Assembly: GCF_008831285.2 (NCBI RefSeq)
Contig: NC_045141.1
Location: 13,194,106 to 13,258,105, forward strand
Direction: 5' to 3'
Length of the DNA: 64,000 nt
DNA from: Nymphaea colorata
Lineage: Eukaryota; Streptophyta; Magnoliopsida; Nymphaeales; Nymphaeaceae
This document shows, piece by piece, positions 24,449 through 37,685 of this stretch; position 1 is the stretch's first letter, and each line of letters starts with the position of its first letter. The notes under the pieces were generated by a model, which saw only the letters and a list, made by a program, of their open reading frames with translations, was not told where the DNA came from and did no database searches. A program made the position numbers and the translations under genes.

Positions 24449-26090
24449 CTTCGCCTTCCTCCTCCTTTCCCTGCTTCTTTGCTACTGCCTGCAAGCAACT
24501 GGGAAGAGTGCGTTGCGTGGCGACTTCGATTTTCATCTATGAGCGTCCCAAGGGAGTGAGGGGGAACCCGAGAAGGGCATCCCTGTTTCTCTTCAATTAC
24601 GGAAACGCCATTATTGGCAGAACATGAAACTCAAACCTTGTTTCCGGTTCGATACGAACGACTGGAGATACGCCCCGTATCGGCGCTGAGAATGAACTAC
24701 TGTAGGAAACTCGATTAAAATTATTTATTTTTTTTCTCTACTCTTAAAATGTTTGATCTATTGTATCGGCCAGTATGACGTATCGTTCATATTTCCGATA
24801 CAATGAATGAACCTTTATATCAATATAGACCAAGGCACCGCTGAAGCCATTCTTCCCAAACACAAACTTGCAACCCCAAATCCATCGAGGAGAAAAGATA
24901 AGCTATTATCACCTCCAAGAAAATGGACAAAGATAGGGTATAATGGTGAATTGTGGCAGCGCTGGGGGTAATTCTTTACGCCAAGGGAGAGTGGATCGTG
25001 GATCTAGATACTGGGCTAAAGAAGTGGACTGAACCGAAGGTGCTTATCCGGTCGTTGTGGCTCTCTTTAACTCGACTCCCGTATTTGGGGATTGGACATC
25101 ATTGTCCAGACATTTGAGTGATGAACAACCAGTGAAGGCAGATGATGTGATCTTGGCAGGAGGAACCGACAGATGCCGAGCTTCTTCTTGGACTTGAGAT
25201 GTTGCAGCATCGGTGGAAGTACTTCGATATCTTAAGAGATGATATCCTTAGGGCTGTAGCTCGACTCGACTCAAGTCATACATTACTCGGCTCGAGCTTG
25301 AGTCGAGGTATACAAGGTCAGTTCAATGTCAACTCGATAGACTGGGTCCTGGTTCGAGTTCCTCGGCTAAGCTCATTTATCAATGTCCTCAATTGATTCG
25401 ATCTCTTTTCTTAGTTAATTGCAAAAGAAAAAAGTAATCCAGATTAAACAAGCTTTCTTGAGTTTAATCGTGGCCGAGTTCATGTAACTTGAACTTGACT
25501 CATTTATAAGTTGGAGCTCAAACTTAATCAAGCTTAACTAAGCAAGTTCGACTGGAGCAAGAATTGGCTCGACTTGTTATACAACTCTAGTTATAGCCAT
25601 TTGATAGCTTTTTCATCACGAAGCTCTTCAGATAAGTATCATATAAAGCAGCAGAGAATATTGTAGATCCACATGGAAGTCCATATACATGGTTTATAAA
25701 TGTGAACACTCCTGCACTGGTTCTTCTACTCCTCCAAATTAAACGCGCCCATCATCTCGTTAAATGTTAGATAATGGTTCTCAATTTGCCTATGGTGGAT
25801 CCGCGGCCACCGATATTGGTGTCAGCTTTTTCTTGGCAAGGGAAAGAAGAAACTCGCAACAATGATCGATTTACCTGTTTGCTTTCAAATCAATCTCGAA
25901 TTGAAACCTTAGCTAATAGCAACGACCCAGATGAAAATTCATACGGCTTCAGTAAATTTTGGCCTTCTTTGGTTATGCATACACCAAATTGTAGTATGTT
26001 TTCACCATTGTGCACTTGAGAAAAATTCTTAAGAAATATTCAATTCAGAATGCATTTTGAACCCCCTTTATCTTTATTTTGGTGATGCAA
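24449..26090. other. MDH 5' flank and unassigned intergenic repeats
   Basis: Begins with the MDH 5' untranslated/promoter side; a TATAAA-like box on the minus strand lies near 24813-24818. Around 24647-24820 are scattered GTATCGG/CCGATAC motifs, a pattern seen in dispersed plant repeats. About 25255-25590 is a degenerate GCTCGA/TCGAG-rich repeat. No gene is recognised. Confidence 0.4.
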
Positions 26091-27965
26091 ATGTTGGCTC
26101 GATGATTGAATTTTGAGAAGAGATTCAGTTTAGTTTGTGTTCCAAAAGTCATAGGGATTGATTTGATTTCACCAGGGGCATTCATTGCAGATGATTTGAT
26201 TATCAGTTCTAATGCTGAAAGAGATTCTCTGTCAGCTATAAGACTCATTATGGAAGAATTTGCAGACACTACAGGGTTGGAAGTAAATCTTTCTAAGTCT
26301 AGCTTTGTGCAGTTTAATGTTGACTCTAGACTCATTTCTGAGTTCGAACAGTTCTTAGGGTGGACTTGTGCTAGTTTGGCTATTAAATACTTAGGCATTC
26401 ATTGACTCATTATTGTGATCCTTTGAGAGAAAAGGTAACTAAGAAGCTAGCCTTATGGAAAAGCAAACTTTTATCATATTCTGGTAGAGCATGGTTGATA
26501 AAATCAGTTCTGAAATCTTCCATAGGCTACTAGATGTCGTGTGTCAAACTTCTCAACTATGTGGTTGGTGGCTTTATCTAGAGATTGTGCTTATTTTTTC
26601 TAGGGTGACCAAGATGACTGCAGAAGGATTCATGTCTTAAGGTGGAATATACTATGTGGTCTGACATCAGAAGGAGGGATGGGATTCTTCAATCTTGGGA
26701 CTTTCAATAAAGTTTGTATGATTATTTTTGCTCTTAGAACATTTAAGTCTGATGGTCTGTGGTCCTCTTATGTTAAGGAGAAACACCTGAACTGTAAAAG
26801 CTTATGGACGTGTGGTAGTGCTCATGGTATCTCCTTCAGTTGGAGGGGCATGCTTTGGGGCTGGAATGAGGTGGGTCATTTGATTCAGTGGAAGGTTGAA
26901 AGAAGTTTTCAAGTGAGTTTTTTTCTAGACAATTGAGACTGGGGGTGCTTTTCTACCTGAGTGGTTCTCGGCGCAATTGTAGACCTGATCATTTTCTTAA
27001 ATGGAGTGTTTTTGATACATTACAATGTTTTCAGATCAATAATCTTGCTCCACTTGGTTCTGTTTGGATCAGACAAGTGATTAATCACTCTTACCTTTGT
27101 GGGACTGAGGATAAGCTTATATGGAGTTCTGAAGATGCTTTGTCTATGTGAGTGAGGAACATGTATGAAAAAATAAGGGAACGTCAACCAGTGGAGGAGT
27201 GACAGACTGCTATCTGGGACTGTCATGCCATTCCTAGGGCCAAATGGTGTTTGTTTTTCAGCATTGGAAGGAAAGATTTTAACTCATGATAGGCTAATGC
27301 ACTTTGGGATTCCTGTGGTTAGTGGATGTGTGTTATGCAAAAGGGATGTGGAGAACTTGGATCACCTATTTGTTAAGCGCTCTTTTTCAGTCGCCTTGAG
27401 AAAGTATACTGCTAAACGATTTAATGTGAAGTTGCCCTTATGTTCATCTTTACACAACCTATTTTCATGGTGGAGGGGAAAGATGTTTATTTCTAGTTGG
27501 GTACAGAAATGCTGGTGTTTGTTTTTTCCAAAGATCATATGGGTGATATGGAAGGAAAGAAATGAGGGAATTCATGGTGGTAAGAAGACTTGCTGTCCAG
27601 TCTTATGTCGAATTATGTGGAAGGACTTTCACCTTATTGTGAATAATTCTTCTTGGATATATACTCACATGAATGAAATGGCTTGTGATCAGGTATCAGG
27701 TCAGATCCTAAATTGTGTTTGAACACAGTAGACTTTGTTTGTGAATGTATCTGTTGGATCTATAATGGTCAGCAGAGAGTGGTTATATGCAGAAGATCAA
27801 TGACTCAAGGTGTTTCTTGGTTCGGGGTGAGAAATGTGGTCAATTCATTAACATGGGCAAGTGAGGAATGCTTCCGATTTATAGTGAATCATCTGCCTTC
27901 TTCCACTTCTTCTGCATGTTTTGTTATTTCTTCAAGTCAGTGGAGAGATACATTTTTTTTTTAAA
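26090..27965 (+). pseudogene. 5'-truncated L1-type LINE: RT C-terminal half and zf-RVT
   Basis: A plus-strand non-LTR retrotransposon remnant. It begins within the reverse transcriptase: an AFADD-like catalytic box reads AFIADDLIISSN near 26177, followed by TGLEVNLSKS. The later segments GRAWLIKSVLKS and TSEGGMGFFNLGTFN are typical of plant L1 elements. The zf-RVT domain at 27225-27640 shows CVLCKRDVENLDHLF and KIIWVIWKERN. The usual last cysteine (HLFxxC) is Arg. Frames are broken by several stops and shifts. The endonuclease and the first half of RT are absent, consistent with 5' truncation on insertion. No clear poly(A) tail or target duplication is visible. Confidence 0.88.
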
Positions 27966-30900
27966 TAGTCTTTAACTTTAATCCCAAGCAGCCTTGCATT
28001 GAAAGACGAAGTCCATCGTCTTAACTTTAATGGAGGAAGCCCAGTGGAAGCTGAAGCCGTGATGTGGCTGGCTGCAATAACGAGACAAAAACTTCTGTTT
28101 TCCCATTCCGTTCCAATTAAAGTTCATCTCCAAGACATATAAACTGATGATCAACTTGATTAATGACGCCTCAATTAATGGTTGAATCTTAGTGCTATAA
28201 GATTAAGGATGAGTACTTTCACATGGTTCTTCACTCAGGGTGAGACTGAAGGGACATGCTGTAGAGAAAACCATGTATAATTCTGCGTGAACCAAATTGC
28301 CTAGTGCAAAGAACAACATACTACTGCTAACGAATTGAGCTCTTCATTAATGTGAAGATCATGTGATCAATAATGTTTTGAATGGACAAGGATAATGTCT
28401 CAATCCAGGATAGGTTCTCCTCCATTCTCTTCTAGGGCATTTGTTAATAGGAGTATATGTTGTATCCTTTGAAACATATGTTCAAAAAAATCACTGAATA
28501 CTTTGATCCAGACGCCCTACTAGGCAAACAATGGAGAAGCCATTTGTTATTTTTTCTATACGCTTTCTCAGGAGTGAATTTGTTCATATCGTTTGGTGGT
28601 GTCAGCCTTGAACAAAACTCTGATCACATCCTCCTCATTTCCATCCTCCATATCATCCTTGTCACTCTATCTTCCTTTATTGAATTAGAGATTAAGTGAG
28701 TGGAAGCCACTGTGCGAAGAAAGGTGAAGCCTTCTCCCCCACCCTTCAATAAGGATGTCAACAGATCGAATTTGCATCAGATATACTCTTAACTATATAT
28801 ACTTTTTTTGGATATTCACACATTCGGATTCAAATACGAATAAAGAAAAGTTATATCTAAATTTGAATCCAAAATCCAATATCATAATCTGAATCCAATC
28901 CAAATCTCATTTTTACATTCAGATCTGAAACCGGATCCGAAGTTTGCGACCGATTTTCAAAATGTAAAAGCACTAAGTATATGATATTTATTTTAAAAAA
29001 TCCGATCTAAATCCTATTGTATATTTATGTTATCCGAATCTGAATCTGAATCAATCAGACGTAAAATCTTAAATCTGAATCCGATCTGATTCTTTTCGAG
29101 GCCTTTGATGGTGAAGAAATATGCGCCAAAGTTAATGAACATGGTTGTGGGAGAAAGAATGCCTTGCGTGTATGTGACTGACTGCTATAAGAATCCCAAT
29201 TAAGAATATGGATATGACTTATGCTTTGATTTGAAAACTATGAAATTAATTTAATAAGGAACGGTATTTGCACAAGTCATGATTGTGTGATACAGCTCTA
29301 GTGGGAAAGGCAAGAAATTGATACAACTTATATAAAACTATTTTTCTTTGATGGTCAAGATGGGAGGCTATACAGCATTTAATTCAGCTGTGGGCTTCCT
29401 ATAGCAGACAATGAAAACAAATTTCCTGTAGAAGAGATAGTTTTTTCCTCATACTTATTCATGACCAAAGTAAAGTTTTTTCCTTTCCTTCTAGAAGCAC
29501 CTTATATTTGGGAAATTAAAATTAAGGAGGCTAAGCTCAAAACAAGGTCAATGTGATTGTTAGATGCAAAACTATGTTGATTAGATGGATGTTTCAAAGG
29601 CAACTTGCTTAAGATTGGAGAGAAGATGACAAAATACTCATAATTACAGAAACATCTAAGACGTGATTTCTTTTTCTAGAGAAAGCGATTCACGGCAGCT
29701 TCATGATCCTTTTGGTACTCGAATCCGATGATTGGCACTAGAAGACTTTGTTTCTTATGGTTTGTAAATTCGTACTCGATTGAAACTTTGAAACATTTCT
29801 TGAGCTCCATCAACAAAGAAGATCGGCCCGTCGACAGTTCCCACCAAAGAATCACGCTAAGATGATCACAAGACGCAGTTCTTGACTTTCTCTGCCCCTT
29901 GTTGCCTCTTTTTTCTGGTGTCGTCCTGTTCTTTTCTTGTCTATTTTGGTCACCCCTCTGGTTCTGGATGCCTCTGTTTCTGGTGGTTGTCTCTTTTTGT
30001 TGCTTAATTCTTTCTGTATTGAGATCTTGATTTGAAAATATTTCATTAACGAAGGTGGGAGGCCAGCCTCCGGCAGATTGATGCGGAAAGTCATACTTCT
30101 AAACAATTTCTTCGTCTAAATAGTTAAGAGAAACACGGCAGTATGCTAATTCATAGTTTTGCATTCAATTGTACATGTTGGTACATGCATACAACAGCAT
30201 TTTCAGGAAGGAGTAGAGTTGTTATCGAATGTCAAGAACAGATTTCCAGCAAGAAACTTTATTACTTCTTACTTTGTTCTATGATTTTTAGTTCATGAAA
30301 TTATTGCACTGAGTAACACCCTTCAGCCTAACTCCACTAGAAAAATAGCGCCTATGAGATTGAACAGGTATTATGCCACATCCCTATTAGGGAGAGGAAG
30401 AGAGCGCGAGCGAGCTCTGAGAGTATCGAATCCATCTTTAAGGCAAAAGGAACAGCTGACGCAGGCTACGGAACCATAGTTCCAGTCTCCTAGCAAGGAC
30501 AAGTTTACCAGCCATATGCTGCTTGTCACTTTGTAAATGCATGTGGGAGCAAAAAAAAAAAAGCTCGGGATCCTTGATAAGACTCGATCCAGATAGAACA
30601 ATATGAACAGAATGACCACCAAGTACACAACTTGCACCAACTACACAACTTGCGCAGCAGAAAAACTATGTTTTTGAAGGGGTTGGTGCAATTGTTAAAT
30701 GAGAGCAGAGTTGGTAGGCAACCAATTTTTATTTCAAATCTTCGATGCATCAACTTTTTTTTTATACTGCAAAACAGGCGCATTTTGGAGCATCAAAAAT
30801 AGATATTGTATTAAAAGGTTGAGTAAAAGCTTAGGCTTTCTTTTACAAATAAAATTCTTTTACAAATAAAATGAAATATTCCTCATATACTAATTAACAA

Positions 30901-31518
30901 AATTACACTCCCTACATGGATTGGAAAAGGAGACAAAGCTGGTTTCTGGGTTTTGCCATTGGATCCCATTTTAAATTGATCACTCTTTAGTGAGTTGGTT
31001 AGCATCAGAATAAAGTATTTTAGAAACAACTTTTAGAAATTTTGAAGAAAGAAACGCACAGAACTAAAAAATATGTAAAGCGTAGAAGCTGTGCCAACAT
31101 TTAAGCCGGAGATCTTTCCTTCAACATCATGGAAGCCCCTCGCCACGTTTAAGCCGGAGATCTTTTGGCCAAGAGAAGAAAATTGAGGAAAAGAGTTGAC
31201 GCCTAGAACCATGGATGCCATCGAGATGACATTCGCCACCGCTCTCTGTAAGTCACCGACTCTTCCTCCTTTTTGTTGTCTTCTGCTTCGGGTCAACTAT
31301 GGAGGCCACGAATTTTCAAATTCCTTTTCCGCCGATGGTACCCAGGAGGCGGATGCGGGACCCGGCGCTGGAATGTGGCATTGCCGCGAAACCTTACACT
31401 AGAGGAAGAGGACGACGGTGGACCCACCGTGCCCGTGAAAACTGGTCGCCAAGGGACAAGCTTTCGTGCATTATGTTGACGATTATGAATTGTCTTCTTG
31501 GGCTCCAGACTCAAGCCG
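27966..31518. other. Intergenic, no gene supported
   Basis: AT-rich. 28800-29105 is a degenerate array of GAATCCGAATC/ATCCGATCT-like motifs. A 17-bp direct repeat TTTAAGCCGGAGATCTT lies at 31100-31116 and 31148-31164, just upstream of the receptor kinase. A short exon-like piece with ATG at 31211 followed by a GTAAGT is present near 31211-31250 but has no recognised product. Confidence 0.4.
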
Positions 31519-34500
31519 ATGGTAGTGGGAAAAGCAGGAATGGCCGTCGATTTTTTCCGGCGAGTGCTGTTGCCGGCTCTGCTCTTTCTCTGTTACTTTT
31601 CCGCCGTCAATTGCTTCCGAGGGCCATTACTGGACCTGAAGTCCGCTCTTCAAGGCTCCTCGCCGACCGACGTCTTCGATACATGGCAGGAATCTGATTT
31701 TTCTCCATGCAATTGGACTGGTATATCTTGCAATTCCGCCAGATACGTGACGGGAATCGACCTAAGCAACCGGAACCTGACCGGAAGCTTCGCGCTGGAC
31801 TTGTTGTGCGGTCTTCCCGCCCTGCAGACGCTTAAACTCTCGGGGAATTCTCTAGGCGGTCGTGTCTCTTCCTCCATCAACAACTGCAGTACCCTCCAGC
31901 ATCTCGACCTCTCAGACAATCACTTTGCCGGCGAGGTGCCTGAATTGTGGAACCTCGCGGGTCTGCGAGTTCTGAACCTCTCTTTGAATAGATTCTCCGG
32001 CCCGTTTCCGGAAAGCTCCCTGCGTAACAAATCCAACTTAGAGTGGTTGAAGCTAGGGGATAACCCCTTTGATCGCAGCCCCTTCCCCGAAGAGATGGTC
32101 GGCCTAAGGCAGCTCCGGTGGGTCTACCTCACGAATAGTAATCTGGAAGGGAGAATTCCACCAGGGATCGGTAATTTGACGGAGCTCGTAAACTTGGAGC
32201 TCTCCAGTAATGCCCTCTCCGGTGAGATTCCGGCGGAGATTACAATGCTTAAGAACCTCTTGCAGCTCGAGCTCTACAACAACTCTCTCTCTGGGAAGCT
32301 TCCGACGGGCTTCGGTAATCTCTCGAATCTGGGAAGTTTCGACGCGTCTCTAAACTCCCTTGAGGGAGATCTCTCCGAGTTGAGGTATCTAACGAAGCTT
32401 ACCTCGCTACAGCTCTACAGCAACCACCTCTCCGGCCCTGTCCCACCGGAATTCGGCGATCTCAGGAACCTCGTGAACCTCTCTCTGTTCTCGAATATGC
32501 TGACAGGTACTCTTCCTTCTAAGCTTGGCAGCTGGTCGGAGTTCGACTTCATCGACGTGTCCGACAACCAACTGACAGGCCCCATCCCGCCGGACATGTG
32601 CGCTAAGGGAAAGATGACCAAGTTGCTTTTACTTGACAATCAGTTTTCCGGCGAAATTCCGGCAACCTATGGCAACTGTAGCTCGATGGTCCGCTTTCGG
32701 GTGCTCAACAACCTTCTCTCGGGAACCGTTCCGGCAGGAATCTGGGGTCTGCCGAACATCGTGATCATTGATCTCAGGTGGAATTCGTTCGAAGGACCCG
32801 TGACTTCGGATATAAAAAAGGCTCGATCACTCTCTCAGCTCTTCATCTCTGGCAACAACTTCTCCGGCTTCCTGCCGCCGGAAATCTCAGAAGCGACGTC
32901 CTTAATGTCCATCGACGGGAGCTTCAACAGATTCTCCGGCGAGATTCCGCAGACGATAGGCAAGCTCCAGAACCTCAACCAACTCATCCTTAATCACAAC
33001 AATTTCTCGGGTAGTTTGCCGGACGCCCTGGGCTCCTGCTCAGCCTTAAAGGAGTTAAATCTTGCCGAAAACAGCCTATCGGGCGAAATACCATCCACCT
33101 TGGGAGGCATCAATGTCCTCAATTCCCTCAATCTTTCCAGAAACCAACTCTCGGGCGAGATTCCGGCGAGCCTCTCGTCATTAAAGCTGAGCTCTGTGGA
33201 CCTCTCCTACAATCGCCTCACTGGCCCAATCCCTCCTGAGCTCGCCAACGAGGCGTTCAGCGGGAGCTTCTCCGGGAATCCGGGCCTCTGCAGCCTCACC
33301 ACCGGATGTTTTTCCAGCGTCCACCGGTCTTCCTACCGGACCCTAGTCATGTGCCTCGTCGCCATCACCGTCTTCCTCGTGCTGCTCGGCATCGTCGTCT
33401 GCTTCAAGTCGCAAAAGGCGGAGTCCTCCTCTTTCCGTGACGAGTCGTGGGACCTCAAGGCCTTTCAGGTGCTGACGTTCACGGAGCAGGAGGTCATCAA
33501 CGCAATCAGGGAGGAGAACCGGATCGGACGAGGCGGTTCGGGAGAGGTGTACCGGGTCGACCTGGTGAACGGGAGCACGGTGGTCGTGAAGCACATCGCG
33601 CACCCGGAGTCGGACATCTGCCGGACGAATAGCAGCGGCACAGTCTCCATTCTGAAAAGAACGAGTGCGTGGGGAAGGCGACGGGAGTTCGAGGCGGAGG
33701 TGGCCGTGCTGAGCTCCATCCGCCATGTGAACGTGGTGAAGCTCTTCTGCAGCATCACGAGCGACGACTCGAGCCTGCTGGTGTACGAGTACCTCCCCAA
33801 CGGCAGCCTCTGGGAGCAACTGCACGGCGACCAGAGCAAGGAAGGGCTGGGCTGGCCGACCCGATTCCAGATCGCCGTCGGGGCGGCCAGGGGGCTGGAG
33901 TACCTCCACCACGGCTGCGAACGGCCGGTCATCCACCGCGACGTCAAGTCGAGCAACATCCTTCTGGACGAGTACTTCCGGGCGAGGATCGCTGATTTTG
34001 GGCTCGCCAAGGTCGCAATGTCGAGTGCGCCCAGCGACGACTCATCGTATTCAGTTGCTGGCACTCATGGCTACATTGCTCCTGGTAAGTCCGGATACTT
34101 GTTTGATCGAATCGGCTACATTCAATTCTATTCAATTGATGAACCAGTTATTTTTCATCAAATTCTTCATAATATCGAGTCATCATTTCCTTCAACAGAA
34201 CTTACACAGGTTTGTGTTTGGTTTTGTTCTTCAAGCTCTTTACTTTTTCTTGTGGTGGGCATGCAGAATATGCGTATACGTGGAGAATAGACGAGAAGAG
34301 CGACGTGTACAGCTTCGGGGTGGTGCTGTTGGAGCTCGTGACCGGAAAAAGGCCGGTGATGCCGGAATTCGGCGAGAACAAGGACCTAGTTCATTGGGTG
34401 TCGGATAAGCTGGGTAGCAAGGAGGGCATGAGGGGGCTGGTGGACCCAGCCATCCCGGAGAAGCACAAGGAAGAGGCGACGAAGGTGCTGAGGGTGGGCG

Positions 34501-34604
34501 TCCTTTGCACGGCGAAGCGGTCGAGCTGGAGGCCCACCATGAGGGCGGTGGTTCAGATGCTGGAGGAAGTGGGCGGAGGCGCTAGAATTGGAGACCCACC
34601 ATGA
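31519..34604 (+). CDS. LRR receptor-like kinase, subfamily XI (HAIKU2/RLK7-like)
   Basis: A plasma-membrane receptor kinase of two exons: 31519-34084 and 34267-34604, intron GTAAGT...GCAG splitting the Glu codon after GYIAP. That gives 2,904 nt and 967 residues, normal for IKU2/RLK7. The first ATG in frame is at 31519 (a stop precedes it at 31486); a second ATG at 31540 is possible. Order: signal peptide (LLPALLFLCYFSAVNC), LRR N-cap with CNWTGISC, about 20 leucine-rich repeats, TM (LVMCLVAITVFLVLLGIVVC), then kinase with P-loop IGRGGSGEVY, VVVKHI lysine, HRDVKSSNILL (RD type) and DFG in IADFGLAK. The relatives sense small peptides (RLK7) or control endosperm and seed size (IKU2); which applies here is not decidable. 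The reading frame is intact. The C-terminus is set by a local duplication (see findings). Confidence 0.95.
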
Positions 34605-34618
34605 GCGCGGTGGTTCAA
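34527..34618 (+). repeat. 30-bp duplication at the kinase gene 3' end
   Basis: TGGAGGCCCACCATGAGGGC (start of the copy at 34527-34556) recurs at 34589-34618 with three changes. In the second copy the frame differs and its CCATGA supplies the stop codon (34602-34604). Confidence 0.85.
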
Positions 34619-36887
34619 GTACCCCACCAGACCAAACGTCTGCCGGTGCATGACGTGGCTTACGGATGGATGATCCATAATTTAAGAGGGTCTGTTGGAC
34701 TGCAAGATCCAGGAGACCCTGAACACGAGACATATTTTCCCTTCTGCCGGGTTTTGGGGAGGTTGATTTTGATTTGTAAATATAAGATACATGGAAGTTC
34801 CAAAATTTTGCCTTCGAAAAGGGAAGAAAAAGAAAGAAAGAAAGACGTTATGTATGTGTAAATGAAGCAACTTGGACCTTTCGTAGGGCTCATCATACTG
34901 TCCCTGTTCTTTTCGGATTTTCAGGCATCCGCTGGTTTTCCTGAAATACGTAACCAACTTGAGTTCATTCTGCGGTCACTTTCGTCACTCTTTGACTAAA
35001 AGTGGAACAAAACTATCAGTGTTTGTCATTTCTTAATTGAAAACATGCGTCTTGAGCAATAGTTGCCAGAGCACTATGGTGAACAAGGTCTGCAAGGAAC
35101 CAATGGTGGCCGGAGATTTCACCTCCTATGTTTGTATGTGTGTTTCAAATAAGACTCGTACCCCATACGGATTCTTTTGTTTCTCGATTCAGTTACCAAT
35201 GCGCAATATGATCTCTATCATCGTCTCTTTTTTAGTTTTTCATTATCTCTGTGGATTTCTTTGTCAATTTCATTACTTATTTTTTTCCCGTTCTTGGGTG
35301 GGGATCAAAAAAGTGAAAGACATCTAAAGTGGATTTCTCCTGTTATCAATTGGAAGGTAAAGTCTTAGAATCACCCATCCGAGTTACAAGATGCTATTCT
35401 CTTTCACTAATGGACCACATTATGCAGTTTCTGCGTTTGATTCTACTCGGAAGTGAACACCCAGAAATAAAAAGCACCAACTCATCTGCAATCCTCAGCG
35501 TGCATCTTTGACAGGACTCCATATGAAAATATTTGAAATTAAGGTTCCTGCTTCCTTCTACAACACCAGTCATTCAAACATTTCCAGCTTTTGTTACAGC
35601 GACAGTTAAAGACTTTATCTTCATCTTGAAGTGAATGTTGCAACAACATATTTGAAAGTTCTGTTCATGAAAACAGCAGCCCATGCACCGACCTCCTTTT
35701 TATCACTAGTTATAGCTCCGACAATCTCATTCTCAATCCATACTGAACCCACCACAACAGAGTCTGAACCTTGAACCAATCTGTACTCTGCATGTTCTCT
35801 GCAATTGAGCCGATTCCTTCCCGTAAGCGTTTTAGTTTGGGACCAAAGCTTGATCACTTGGTCATGGACCTCGACCATATCTCATTTAGACAGTATTGCC
35901 AAATCTCCTTCTTCGTAATGGTAAGGGATTCTGTTTCAGATGAACACCAGAATTTCTACATAGCCATAGTCAGGCTAGAAAAGATGCCGACAAATTTTAA
36001 GCTCCTGGCCTGGAATGCAGATTGTCTTACAGAGCTAAAGTTAAAATTCAGAACCTATTTCATCTCAATGGCATCTTATTTTGGCAAATTAAGTTCTACA
36101 CATAGAAGCTGCGGTGATCAATTATCAGTGGAGAATTTACCATGACAAGCGACAGTAAAAGGCACCAAGTGACCTCGGTTTACATACAGAATTCCTAACA
36201 TCAGCTCTCTGTTTTTCAACATTGCTTTTGAATCTGCAGATACTTTAAAGTTTAAAGTTCTCTTCTAGATTTAACGGGCTTTGTAGAAGAAGCAAGTTTA
36301 GTGGGCATCTGAAAAGGGAAACCTTTATTTCCAGTTACAGCTGGATCCATTTTATTCCACAATAGTCTCTTTTTGATTGGAGATGCATTGAGGAAATACT
36401 TTCATAACGAAAAGTATTCCTGCTCAAGTATCTTAGCTGGTCTGCAAAAAATCTCTTCCATGCTGTGTTGTCTTCTAATTGGGGCCGCATTGAGGAAACA
36501 CTTTGTTGACCACAAAGTATTCCTGCTCAAGTATCTTAGCTATCACAGTTCCAGCATGCAGGCCCCATTAAAAAAGCACTGAGGTTGATTTACGGATGCA
36601 AGCCTTGTTAGCTGAACTTCTTCATTTTTTCAGTTGAGAATAATGACTTCCAAACTACAACATATGGTTTAGGATCATATTCTCTATCCCCCCATGAAAA
36701 GTTTGTAATGATATTTTCCTTGTGAGAATTAATGGTGTCGGGGGAACGAATGATAAGGGACTAAAAGGTGTTAGAGAACAAATGTAATCAGGCATAATCT
36801 TACTTGCAAAAGGGAGAAGTTTATCTTTTCATGGGCCCAGATCTTTTGAAATTCCATTACTACTTCCCTCCAAACTTGAGTTTCAAC
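34605..36887. other. Intergenic, no gene supported
   Basis: 3' flank of the kinase, then unassigned sequence. A diverged direct repeat (about 65 bp, spacing 101 bp) lies at about 36376-36440 and 36477-36541, sharing GCATTGAGGAAA and GTATTCCTGCTCAAGTATC. A minus-strand open frame around 35621-35878 has no recognised domain. Confidence 0.45.
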
Positions 36888-37197
36888 CATAGTCACAAAA
36901 ACATTCCCACGTTTGAAAAATACAGTAAATTTTTAAAAATTAAAAAAAAACTAAAAATGAGGGAAAAATAAAATAAATGAGAAACTAATAACAAAAGCAT
37001 AAAAAATAAATAGATTTGCAACAAATAAAATAAGAAAATGAAAATAAAGAGTTTGGCATTTAAAAAACATGAAAAAAAAACACGTTTTTTTTGTCATTTT
37101 AACGTGTTTTTCAAAACGGTGTTTTTTCTAAGCTTTAAACGGCTAATTTATTTATCATGTTTTTTCGTTTTTACAAAAGGTATTTTTTGTGACTATG
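36888..37197. mobile_element. Small AT-rich inverted-repeat (MITE-like) element
   Basis: 310 bp bounded by inverted ends CATAGTCACAAAAA (36888) and TTTTTGTGACTATG (ending 37197), with further partial symmetry inside (CACGTTT / AACGTG). Flanking AAC is present on both sides and could be a 3-bp target duplication. No coding capacity. The superfamily is not determined. Confidence 0.6.
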
Positions 37198-37646
37198 AAC
37201 TTCCAACAAGGTGAGGAGATATAAAGGAAGCCCTAAGTGATATGGAGCCACTAACATGATTAGACAATGTCTTCAATATTAGATATATTGCCTTTAACTT
37301 ACCTGGATGATTTGATGTATGCCCTACCAATCCAATCTCTTCGAATGCCGAATCATGTTTAGAAGCTTAGAAACCAAACCTTAGGCTTAGAGTGTCATCA
37401 CCATATGATGGACCCTATGTGGCTGTGTAAAGGACTCGTGGATTTGTGGAATATACCCCAGGTCCGCTACAAGATAATGTCCAATACAGCCTGATGTGGG
37501 CTCTGTAGATTTGCTGCATTAATGCAAATGAATTTGAGTCAAAGTCCTTAGGCCACATGAAAAGGGAAATCTCTTTAGATTTATGCTAGATTTTAATTTG
37601 CAAGGTCCCAAAGTTATTGTAATGAAGCATGAAGTCATCTTAGGAT

Positions 37647-37685
<39 letters not shown>

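Noticed and set aside
31299-31697. 132-codon plus-strand frame overlapping the start of the receptor kinase
   Set aside because: It lies in a different frame from the clear signal peptide and LRR sequence and has no recognised motif.
33343-34064. Two roughly 200-codon minus-strand frames opposite the receptor kinase
   Set aside because: They are shadows of the GC-rich kinase exon; their sequences show no domain.
35621-35878. Minus-strand 85-codon frame downstream of the receptor kinase
   Set aside because: It reads smoothly but has no domain I recognise and no start context or splice partners; chance or a decayed fragment cannot be excluded.
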